Origin: Glomus cerebriforme
Lineage: Eukaryota; Glomeromycota; Glomeromycetes; Glomerales; Glomeraceae
Assembly (NCBI GenBank): GCA_003550305.1
Contig: QKYT01000148.1
Span: 168,661 to 186,310 of the forward strand
Direction of reading: 5' to 3'
Length of the DNA stretch: 17,650 bases
Both the position numbers and the translations under genes were made by a program. Position 1 is the stretch's first letter. The number at the start of each line of letters is the position of its first letter. The notes under the pieces are model-generated. The model was not told the origin of the DNA. It worked only from the letters and a program-made list of their open reading frames with translations, and searched no databases. Shown here piece by piece: positions 9,008 to 17,650 of the stretch.

Positions 9008-10032
9008 CGAAAATTAAATCGGATTGAACGTTTTGGAGTTTGAGAATCCAGATCACTGTAAAGGAAGAAAAGACTTTTATGTGTTGTAATCAAAAGGTTC
9101 GTTATAACATGATGAATACCTTGTTGTAAATTATCTAATGTTATTATGGTGAACATTGGTGATTTTCACGTTTTATGAATTATTGGCGATTTGGAAGGTT
9201 TTTTGGTGTTAAAAGGAAAGATATGATGAAAGAATCAAAGAATATTATCAGTCGAAGTGGAATTTCAGTTAATACAGTCGTCCCCCTATACCTTTGGGAT
9301 CGAAAAAAAAGGATCTAGAATTAGACTAATTTATGCATTAATCATTGGGGTACGATGATGTTTATCGAATTTAGCTTTAAAATACAGTATTTAATTATAT
9401 AGTTAGATAACCTGATATAGTTTTGATGTATTTTAATTTTCATAATAACATTTTTTTTTTAGGTATCCAGATCGAACAAATTCTTTTTCTCAAATATTTC
9501 CATAACCATTAGTTAAGTTATGAGGCCTTTATTTACATTTATCAGTAAGTTATTTTATAATTTTGTTTCCAAGTAGTTTTTCCATCTTAACAGTTAAAGG
9601 TCTGATTTTATTTAGATATTTTATATTTAATGATGAAATTGTTTCGTAACTTTGTTGATAAAGTCATATTCTTAATATAATTGTTTCCTCCCAATATGAT
9701 TTACTATTATTATTGCGCCACCCAATTAATCACGTATCATATGACTAGGCCAAGAACAGATTAAGTGATAATTATGTAACTTACATATTTATTTATTTGT
9801 ATTGATTTAATAATATATTAATTTTTATTATATGTTAAAAAAATATTATACATAATAGTGTTCGTGTTTTCTTTATTATATAAATATACATAGCCTCTTA
9901 ATGCATAAATAACGATTATAATAATTAAACCTTATTTATAAATAAAAATCATTTTAAAGGTATTTTCTTATTTTGATATTAATCATAATATTTAGCAATA
10001 TTCTATATTTTCAATATAATCATGTTCCTAAA
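9008..10032. other. Spacer on the 3' side of copy 3
   Basis: No gene is supported. It contains the unit 3 conserved block and AT-rich sequence. The stretch 9008-9700 has a slightly more even composition than its surroundings but only short open frames. Confidence 0.5.
9727..9792. repeat. Conserved 3'-side block, unit 3
   Basis: ATCACGTATCATATGAC is followed closely by CAGATTAAGTGATAATTATG, the same motif pair and order as at the other three genes. Confidence 0.7.
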
Positions 10033-11570
10033 TTAACTTTTTTGTTCAGAAAATGAAGAAGGTGCACTAGATTTACAAGAGTCTGCCGAAGATTTTAAAT
10101 TTTTTATCGTGCTATTAATTTTTTTTTAAAAAAAAATTAAAAATAAAATTAATTAAAATATTAAAATTTTAATAATATTTTTCAATACTTTTTTTTCTTG
10201 AAAAATGATTACTTACTAAAAAATCAAGAAACTTTCGACTGAAAATCCAAGTAGAGGGAAGGCAACAAATTCAGTACAATAATAAAATAAATTCCACCCA
10301 AAATAATAAATTGTGGTTGTTCGAGGTCTAAAACTAAAAGTGATATATACAATTGCTTGGAACATCAATCCATTAACTATCGCCATAACAGGTAAAGTTA
10401 TCTACATAAATAAATAAATATTTTTTTTAGATTAAATATCCAAATATTTAAATATAAATTTAAAATGATTAAAATAATTTAAATTATTTGGTGTATCATA
10501 TGTTATGCAAATTACTTACATTTCTTGTGCATTTTCGGACCTTTTCTATCTGATTATCATCATTATCATCGGTAGTTCCTGAAGAACCGTAACGTTCTTC
10601 TAATATTTTAATATAATACTTGATTACGATCATTAACTTGTAATAAAAATATGCTAATGCCGCAAGGTATATTATTTGCCAAACTACTTCAAAAAGATAA
10701 TATAATTTAAAAAAAAGATTTGCCATTTGGATATCATTCATTTCGGCGAAATAACCTGTTAATGAAGCTAATGGAACCTCAGTGATAATTGCCAGGAAAA
10801 ATAATATAATTCCAATCATGTCAACTAAACGTGGATTTAGCCCTTTTTTTTCATAAAAAAGTTCACAATTATCGTTAAATTTTACGTTTGGAGTTGAGTA
10901 AACTGTCAAAAAATTATATAAATTCGAAATAAGTAAATTTTTAAGGATAAATGTCTAATTTTAGTCTTATATATTTACCTATACTAACAGCATATAATAT
11001 AGCGGGTGCTTTTCCTACAACATACTTCATTATATTGCCAACTATTTAAATAATTTACGTTGTAATTTAGTCAATGATTAATTAAAAAGCTTTTTTTTGC
11101 ATATTAATAATTAATGTTTAAAAATTAAAAAGTTTACCTTCAGCCACTGAGATGGTAGGATAAGATTCATATATTAACGCCAACAAATGAATTGCTTCAG
11201 CTAAAATTTAATCTGTTAATATATTTGTTTTTATTTTACATCAACAAAAAAAAAAACAAAAAAATTTTAACTTACAGAACATAAAACAAACCACTAATAA
11301 GTGATAAGAATGCAAAGGTCTAGGTCTTAACCATCCTCTTTCTCTAGTAGAAATCAAAAAGAATGGTTGTTTCTTAACTTTAATAAGATAAATTAAAGAT
11401 CCGATAGCCATCATTGTTTCAATTATACATATTGCCACTAAGATTTTTCCCGTAATAACATAAAATTCACTATTTGGACATCCATATATGTTTATACGGA
11501 AATCGCAAGAACAAAATTCTTCTTTTTCTGTTTTACATATACGAGTGTAATCATTTAAAAGGCGGACCAT
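10033..11570 (-). CDS. GPCR-like seven-transmembrane protein, array copy 3 (six exons, 355 aa)
   Basis: Exons: 11570-11276, 11200-11138, 11041-10979, 10902-10520, 10401-10217, 10111-10033. Exon 1 is one codon shorter than in the other copies (loss inside the first Cys spacing), and exon 4 is longest (383 bp) because inner loop 3 carries an acidic run (TTDDNDDNQIEKVRKC). The four N-terminal cysteines remain, but the NFT sequon is gone (NDYT) and E before the fourth Cys is G. Exon 1 differs from copy 1 at about 16 of 98 aligned residues, mostly in the N-terminus; the basic loop RERGWLRPRPLHSYH is identical. Exon 3 (TM3 region) is the most altered, with NIMKYVVGKAPA replacing the usual sequence. 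The tail is 25 residues, Ser-rich, ending in TAA. All splice sites are canonical. Probably functional; ligand and partners unknown. Confidence 0.84.
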
Positions 11571-12838
11571 ATTGAAATGATATTTTAGAGATTATTTACG
11601 TTTGTCGTGAAAATAAAAATGATGATAATTTATATTTAAAAATAAAATGCTCTTAACCAATTAAAGTTAAACTTTCAAATAAATTCTTACCAATTATGAC
11701 CATTATAAACTTTTGTACATTAAATAAATAAATAATTATGAAATTATCATAATTTATTTCATAAGAATGTTGTGGAAGATGAGCATTCAGGTGTCACCAT
11801 AAATAAAATTGGAAAAACTGGTATTTTGTACACGCTAATATAAAAGTAAATATACAATAAAGCTTTAGGTTTCTTTCAAGAAATTCTTTATTACTTACTT
11901 ATTAATGCTTTAGATACCGGTACATTCCGCCTACAATTTCTTATTTCTTTTTCTCTTTTTTCGAAAGAATTTCTTAACTTTATAATTGATTTTTTACTTC
12001 ATAATTTCGAGGAAATAAAAATTTTTAAGCAGACCAAGGATTTAAGTGGATTTTTATTTAAAGAGGCTCTTGAGTGATATTTACTTTCGAGGAAAAGTAG
12101 CGTCAAATGTTTCATAGTTAGGTTCAATATAATTAAAATAGTAAATAAATATGTGATAAGACATATTGTAAATACAATAAATATGATTGTTAAAATTTTT
12201 AGGGATAATGTGCGTAACATAAAAAAAAATAGCCATTAATTTTAGAAACCGGAATTCAGCTTCTTTTTATAATATTTGTTTACTCAAATGATCATCCGAT
12301 TTGGAATGATATTCATTCCACAAATTCTTTAATTAAACTTTAATTTAATTTACACTTCATTTTAACCACCAATAAAAAAAGAAGAATATAAATCTTTTCA
12401 AATCTAGTTTATGTATTTTATGATAATATTTAGGTCCTTAATAATAAATTCTATACTACTAAATGCTCTTTCATTTTACACTGTTCCCGTTTTTTCTTTC
12501 TTTTTTTTTTTCTATTCCGAGACGACATATTTTTATAAAAAAAATTCTAAATGGAATAGGGAGCTAGGGTTAATTTATTAATAACTAAAAAAAAAATATC
12601 CGATTCGGATATTAACCCGGATATGTCCAAAATCAAGCAATTGAAGCAATTTATATGTATTTTTCCGAAGGTGCCGGTGACATATAATACAACTATATAC
12701 TGTATTTCAGAGTTCCGGCTAAGACTTACAAATAACGTGATTATTTTCCCATGACTCTACTCGAAAGGTCTAGATCCATCTATATTATTCGTCACCGCAT
12801 TATTCGTCACTTTCGGAAACTTGCGGCGGAGGATGATA
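11571..12838. other. Upstream spacer of copy 3
   Basis: No gene is supported. It aligns piecewise with the copy 1 and 2 upstream spacers: dyad, GTGTCACCATAAA, AAGAAATTCTTTATTACTTA, TTCATAGTTAGGTTCAATAT, CCGATTCGGATATTAACCCGG near 12600, and the paired TTATTCGTCAC motif near 12785-12810 that also occurs near 3240-3265. The 73-codon minus-strand frame at 11999-12220 is hydrophobic by AT bias only. Confidence 0.5.
11735..11765. promoter_or_regulatory. Conserved upstream dyad of copy 3
   Basis: ATTATGAAAT (11735-11744) and ATTTCATAAG (11756-11765) lie about 165 bp upstream of the copy 3 start, with the same arm sequence as copy 1. The downstream TTTATAAT part of the TATA-like motif remains near 11709-11702. 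Confidence 0.5.
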
Positions 12839-13088
12839 AGGCTGGACAAAAAAAAATTTTAGATTCTCGTGACATAAAATTTTGAAAATGACCCGGCCGG
12901 TCGGCTTATTTTTTTAGATATGTAAAAATTTTTTCATGTGTAAAATTTTTTTATGCACGTTTGCTTTTGTAACCCCTCATACTTAAAATCACGTGGAAAA
13001 AATTTTTTACTATAAAAAATTTTTTCCATTTTTTTCAAAAAACTGACATGGCCGGGTCACGAGAATCTAATTTTTTTTTGCTTGGCCT
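12839..13088. mobile_element. Long-TIR foldback/MITE, 250 bp
   Basis: The left end runs AGGCTGGACAAAAAAAAA then AGATTCTCGTGAC; the right end on the opposite strand runs AGGCCAAGCAAAAAAAAA then AGATTCTCGTGAC, giving about 34 bp of near-identical terminal repeat. Inside lie GACCCGGCCGGTC and GGCCGGGTC pieces and a second perfect dyad, GGAAAAAATTTTTT (12995-13008) against AAAAAATTTTTTCC (13014-13027). No clear target duplication is seen and no protein is encoded. Confidence 0.7.
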
Positions 13089-13179
13089 AATTATGAAACA
13101 ATTAATAAATTATACTAACAACTAATTATTAGAATTGACTTATTACATTATAGAAAATAATGGAGAAAAACAAAAGAAA

Positions 13180-13374
13180 ATCTGAAGTAATTAATATAAT
13201 TAATATAATTATTTCAGAAAAAAATATTTTACAATTACAAAAATAGAAATATATCTGATTACAAGGAAGAATTTCCAAAAATCAATAATCAAATGAATGC
13301 ATTACGGTAATTGGATTGAAGAAGCAATTAGTGAGTATCAATATTTTAGTGATATACTGTACATCAGTTGGTAA
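13180..13374 (+). pseudogene. Kinase N-terminal leader remnant in spacer 3-4
   Basis: After the flank shared with 3797-3905, the frame from 13300 reads HYGNWIEEAISEYQYFSDIL and meets TAA at 13372-13374. GNWIEEAIS is the sort of leader that precedes the kinase domain in the expanded mycorrhizal-fungus kinase families (from memory, not checked). No kinase motifs can be read with confidence after it, so only the leader survives. Confidence 0.45.
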
Positions 13375-14254
13375 AGAACATTCTGGAGATGTATCCCATG
13401 CAAATTATAAAATTTTACACATGTGTAGCAATGCATCCCTTGGCAATTTCTAAATAATAAAATTGCCGATTCAAATAAACATGCGCAAACTTTATGTACT
13501 TATCATAAACATTTAAGTTCATTTATTATACATGTTTTGCCTGCTCTAAAACTTTACTTAAAGACCAAAAGAGGCCGTTTTATATAACATATCATGGTAT
13601 GTACCCGCGTATAAGTTTTAAGTCCAGTATTAACCATTAAAGAGTCATTTTATATTGTTTTATTTTTATTTTTTTCTAATTTACACATTTATATAATTTA
13701 ATTAAATTCATATGATTTAGATTATCATCGTAACATACATGAATACACCTGAGAATTAAATACTTTACAATCTAAGTATCAAATTTTTTGTTATATAAAA
13801 AAAAATTAAATTGCTATTATGCAACCTGATATAGTTAATTTACGTGCATCCCAATTAATCACGTATCATATGACCAATCTCTATTCCAATTTAAGTGAAT
13901 TTAAGAAATAAAATGAAGTTATTAACAGATTAGGTGATAATTATGTAACGCATATTTATTTGGTAATACCAATGAAAATTTGGTATAAAACTTTATTAAA
14001 AAGTATGATGCATAATCAATGAACTATCAAAGTAGATTAGTGTCCGTGCTTTCTTAATTTTTTTTTAATTTTTTTCTATTACACAAACAAGCCTCTTAAT
14101 GCATAAGTAATAACGAATATAATAATTAAAAAACCTTATTTTTAAATAAAAACCATTTTAAAGGTATTTTCTTCTTTAATATTATTTTATCTTATTTATT
14201 ATACTTAGATCGATATATTCTTATATTTCAATATAATCAATTGTTGTTCCTGAA
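13375..14254. other. Spacer on the 3' side of copy 4
   Basis: No gene is supported beyond the kinase leader. It holds AT-rich sequence, the unit 4 conserved block and the presumed 3' UTR of copy 4. Confidence 0.5.
13857..13960. repeat. Conserved 3'-side block, unit 4
   Basis: ATCACGTATCATATGAC, then about 45 bp, then CAGATTAGGTGATAATTATG. Between the motifs CCAATCTCTATTCCAATTTA resembles part of the longer unit 2 version, so the long form may be ancestral. Confidence 0.7.
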
Positions 14255-15723
14255 TTAACTCGTTTGTTCGGAAGATGAAGAAAGTACAGTAGATGAGTTT
14301 GTCGGAGTTTTTAAATTTTTTATTGTGCTATTAATTTTTTTTTAAAAAAAAAAATGTTAAAAATTAATAAATAAAAAAAATTTAATTTTTAACTATTTTT
14401 TTAAAACCTTTTCAAAAAAAAATGACTACTTACTAATAAATCAAGAAACATTCAACTGAAAATCCAATTATTGGGAAAACAATATATTCAATACAATAAA
14501 AAAATAAATTCCATCCAAAATAATAAATTGTGGTTGTTCGAGGTGTAAAACCAAAAGTGATATATACAATTGCTTGGAACATTAATCCATTAACTATTGC
14601 CATAATAGGTAAAGTTATCTACATAATAAAATATATTTAATAAAATTTTTTAAAATCATTGATATGTTGTAAATTACTTACATTTCTTATGCATTTTTTG
14701 ACCTTTTCTATCATATTATCACCGATAGGCTCCGAAGAATCGTTACGTTCTTCTAATATTTTAACATAACACTTGATTATGATCATTAACTTGTAATATA
14801 AATATGCTAATGCTGCAATATATATTATTTGCCAAACTATATAAATAAAATAATGTAATTTAAAAAAAAGATTTGCCATTTGGATATCATTCATTTTTGC
14901 GAAATGACCTGTTAATAAAGCCATTGGAAACCCCGTAATCATTGGTAGTAAAGATAATATAACTCCATTTATGTCTATTAAACGTTTATTTAACCTTTTA
15001 TCTTTACATAACAGTTCATCATTCTCGTTTAATTCTACGTTTGGAGTTGAGTAAACTGTCAAGAAAATTAAATAAATTGGAGAATGAGTAAGATTTTAAG
15101 ATAAATATTTAGTTTTAGTCTTATATATTTACCCATACTAATAGCAAAGAATACAGCGGGTACATTTGTTACAACATTTTTCGCTATATTTCCAGCTAAT
15201 TAAATATTTTACGTTGTAATTTAGTCGGTTATTAATTAAACAGCTTTTTCGTGTATATTAATGTTTAAAAATTAAAAAAGTTTTTTTCTTTCACCTTCAG
15301 CCACTGCGATGGTAGGATAAGATTCATATATTAACGCCAACAAATGAATTGTTTGAACTAAAATTTAATCTGTTAATAGATTTGTTTTTAATTTCACTAC
15401 ATTAAAAAAAAAGATTTTAACTTACAAAACATAAAACAAACCACTATCAGGTGATAAGAATGCAAAGGTCTAGGTCTCAACCATCCTCTTTCCTTAGTAG
15501 AAGGCAAGAAGAATGACTGTTTCTTAATTCTAGTAAGATAAATTACAGATCCGATAGCCATCATTATTTCAATTATACATAATGTCACTAATATTTTCCC
15601 CGTAATAACGTAAAATTCACTATTTGAACATTCATATAAGTTTATACGGAAATCGCAAGAACAAAAATTTTCTCCTTTTTCTATTTTACATATACGAGTG
15701 AAATCATTCAAAAGACGGACCAT
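14255..15723 (-). CDS. GPCR-like seven-transmembrane protein, array copy 4 (six exons, 351 aa)
   Basis: Exons: 15723-15426, 15357-15295, 15195-15133, 15055-14682, 14618-14434, 14327-14255. The MVRLL start at 15723 is chosen by homology. The frame happens to stay open upstream to an ATG at 15819, but those 32 residues have no counterpart in the other copies. The four cysteines are kept and the NFT sequon is lost (NDFT). The basic loop reads KERGWLRPRPLHSYH. Exon 4 is the most diverged of the four in the TM4 region (DINGVILSLLPMITG) and TM5 start (HYFIYIVWQ), with inner loop 3 SSEPIGDNMIEKVKKC. The tail is the shortest (23 residues, Ser/Thr-rich). Despite the divergence all exons are open and all splice sites canonical, which argues against a pseudogene. 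7TM topology as in copy 1. Confidence 0.83.
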
Positions 15724-16575
15724 AATGAGACGAAATTTTAGAGAAAATAAAAAATGACAATAATTTATATAAAGATAAGATTTTCTTATGTAAGCATTAT
15801 GTTTCAAATGATTCCTCACTAACCATATCGATTTAATGACTTGAATAAATAAAGCATTACGAAATAATTATTATTTATTTCATAAGAATATTGTGAATGA
15901 TGAGCAAATACGTATCACCGTAAATAAATCCGCTTTAATTGAAAAACTGGTATTAATTCTTGATTGTACACGCTAGCACTATAAAAGTAAATATTCATTA
16001 AACCTCATTGATGCCGATACAATAGATCAACATACTGTACTACCTAAATGTTTGAATTTAATGGATTCTTTTTTTAGGCGAAAGAAAAGATTTTTTTAAT
16101 TATATTTTTTAATTTAATGACCAATTGTTTATTCATATTAAAATTTTCAGATTTCTGCAAATTTAACATAAAAAAAATTAGTCATTAATTTTAGAAATCG
16201 GATAGGAGACAAATTTGGCTTTAATTAAATTTAAATGATTATCAATCTGCATTTCATATACCTTTTTTTGTTTTAAAGTTCAAAATAGTAAATTCTAGTA
16301 CTACAAATTGTTCTTTCATTTAATAAATTTTTACACTGTTCCTGTTTTCTCTTTTTCTTTTTCTATTCAAAGTGAGATTAAATAAATAAATAAAAGACTA
16401 TATACTTTATGAAAAAAAATTCTGTCCAGTAAAAAGAAAGTCACATTGGCAGCGGAGCTATTAATTCGGATATATCCGGGTAAATATAGGATGTGTAATA
16501 CGTTACCTGGATCAGTTGATCAACGAGAGTACAATCGTTATTTGATGAACATTAACAAATTATAAACCTACTACC
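15724..16575. other. Upstream spacer of copy 4, shortened
   Basis: No gene is supported. The order of shared blocks matches units 1-3, but the stretch between CCTCATTGATGC (about 16004) and TTTAATGGATTCTTTTTTTA (about 16057) is much shorter, so roughly 200 bp present in the other units has been deleted here. Confidence 0.5.
15856..15886. promoter_or_regulatory. Conserved upstream dyad of copy 4, one arm mismatch
   Basis: ATTACGAAAT (15856-15865) and ATTTCATAAG (15877-15886) lie about 133 bp upstream of the copy 4 start. One base in the left arm (T to C) breaks a pair. The TATA-like motif of copies 1 and 2 is missing, so copy 4 may be expressed differently. Confidence 0.45.
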
Positions 16576-16720
16576 AAGTAATTAATATAATCTCTTCAGA
16601 AAAAATATTTATAATCACGAAAATGGAAAAATTATAAAGAAGAATATTCAGTCAGAAATCAATAATCAAATGAATGTATTAATTTGGTTGAAGCAGCGAT
16701 TAGAAAAACACTAACTCTTT
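16576..16720 (+). pseudogene. Kinase leader remnant in spacer right of copy 4
   Basis: The same flank (GTAATTAATATAATCTCTTC, ATTTATAATCACGAAAAT, AAATCAATAATCAAATGAATG) is followed by INLVEAAIRKTL at 16678-16713, parallel to NWIEEAISE in the previous spacer. It is short, without a kinase core, and interrupted downstream by the MITE at 16739. Confidence 0.4.
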
Positions 16721-16738
16721 TGTGTATCAATATTTTAT

Positions 16739-16960
16739 TAGGACCCAGAAATATATACAGTATATGGGGGTGAATTTTACTATTATCTGTACGCATTTTT
16801 TCAGGGCCGGAATTATGATAATGTCAGACAGATACTATAATGACTAATAAAATTCTGACTTGCATTATCTAAAAAAGGAAAGATTTACATGGTTTTTTCG
16901 TTCAAAATACGCAAACTTAACAATTAAACCCGACCCTTTTATTTATATTTCTGGGTCCTA
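16739..16960. mobile_element. MITE with 17-bp perfect terminal inverted repeats
   Basis: TAGGACCCAGAAATATA at 16739-16755 is the exact reverse complement of 16944-16960. Two readings of the insertion site fit: a TA duplication (16739-16740 and 16959-16960), as in Tc1/mariner-type MITEs with ends GGACCCAG...CTGGGTCC, or an imperfect 8-bp TATTTTAT/TATTTTAA duplication (16731-16738 and 16959-16966). No transposase is encoded. Confidence 0.75.
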
Positions 16961-17540
16961 TTTTAATTATATAAAATTAATTCTTTAAACTATTGAAGAA
17001 GTCATCCACAAAGTATTTATATTGCTATCTTTTTATTTTTTTTTTATAATTAAATTTGTGTATATTTTTATGGTTTAGATTTAACTTTCAATATGAAGTT
17101 AATTTTTATAGTAAAATCATTCATTTTCATGGAATTATAATTATGTTCTGAAAAGTCAGTAATTTTACCATAATCCAAAGGATAAAAAACTGTCCATATT
17201 CGTGAAATAGGTAATGAAAAAAATCAGTTTACTGTGATTTTGACATGTGCCACAGGTATTTCTTTACTTTTTTTTTATTCTTAATTCTAAAATTTTTCAA
17301 TACTTTATATCTAATTTAAATCAAATTTATCAAACAATATATTAGATGGGACTAAACTACCTCTTATTTAAAAGAAAATGAATGCCACGCAGAAGAACAA
17401 AATTCCTCCTGGTGTTGTAATTTGATTCCAAAAAACAGTTGGATGGATTCAAACTTAATGCTAAAGTACATCGACTATTTCAATAATTATAAGTCAAAAA
17501 ATGGCATTCGAAGTAGAGGCCTGCATTATGCCCTATTTCA
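16961..17540. other. Right-edge spacer
   Basis: AT-rich sequence with no supported gene and no fifth copy of the 7TM gene. The 65-codon plus-strand frame starting at 17422 runs through the GC-rich repeat islands, has no recognisable domain, and is treated as chance. Confidence 0.5.
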
Positions 17541-17543
17541 TAA

Positions 17544-17600
17544 CCCGGCCCGGCCCAGAATTAAAATAATATATAAAATGCCAGCCCGGCCCGGCCCAGA
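17544..17600. repeat. Paired GC-rich CCCGGCCCGGCCCAGA islands
   Basis: The identical 16-base sequence CCCGGCCCGGCCCAGA occurs at 17544-17559 and 17585-17600, 41 bp apart, in otherwise extremely AT-rich DNA. In the plus frame both read as NPARP/MPARPGP. Composition unlike anything else in the window suggests a dispersed repeat. Confidence 0.75.
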
Positions 17601-17650
17601 CTTTAAATTTATACATTAATCCCCTGTCGCACTAAGTGTCACTCATGATT

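Noticed and set aside
8941..9156. 71-codon minus-strand ORF ending in the hairpin repeat
   Set aside because: Half of it is the dispersed hairpin repeat read in one frame.
15724..15819. N-terminal extension of copy 4 by 32 residues
   Set aside because: The frame is open by chance; copies 1-3 have no equivalent and all share the MVRLL start with A at -3.
1..17650. CRISPR array or prokaryotic mobile island
   Set aside because: The repeats are few, long and unevenly spaced with decayed identity, and the genes contain spliceosomal introns.

Overview
The window looks like nuclear DNA of a very AT-rich eukaryote. The best guess is an arbuscular mycorrhizal fungus (Glomeromycotina, Rhizophagus-like). 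Support for this: short GT...AG introns (about 63-118 bp) with GTAAGT-type donors, many homopolymer tracts, remnants of a protein kinase-like gene of the kind greatly expanded in these fungi, MITE-like foldback repeats, and GC-rich CCCGGCCCGGCCC islands. No bacterial operon, rRNA or tRNA gene is visible. The organism assignment is inference from style and remembered family features, not from a marker gene.

The window is built from a tandem array of four copies of one gene, all on the minus strand, with start codons at 2216, 7094, 11570 and 15723 (spacing about 4.9, 4.5 and 4.2 kb). Each copy splices from six exons with conserved phases and nearly identical exon lengths (298/295, 63, 63, 371-383, 185, 73-97 bp). 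The copies encode proteins of 357, 358, 355 and 351 residues. All four are open from start to stop with canonical splice sites. Each predicted protein has a short Cys-rich N-terminus, seven hydrophobic segments, a strongly basic first loop, a charged third inner loop of about 30 residues and a Ser/Thr-rich C-terminal tail. This is the topology of a G-protein-coupled-receptor-like protein, but I cannot assign it to a named class. Most of the length (exons 2, 3, 5 and 6) is too short to show up in an ORF scan.

The spacers (1-700, 2217-5562, 7095-10032, 11571-14254, 15724-17650) hold decayed but mutually alignable flanks. They include a conserved dyad about 130-170 bp upstream of every start codon, a conserved block on the 3' side of every gene, a decayed kinase-like pseudogene (about 3906-4714, plus strand) with leader remnants in two other spacers, at least four foldback/MITE-like insertions (185-330, 3331-3603, 12839-13088, 16739-16960; three with target-site-like flanks), a dispersed hairpin repeat (107-163, about 4988, 8931-9007) and GC-rich islands at the right edge.

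The contrast between intact coding exons and heavily rearranged spacers suggests the four 7TM genes are under selection. The array is the most interesting content: a local expansion of an apparently undescribed seven-transmembrane receptor-like family, possibly duplicated together with a now-dead kinase-type gene.
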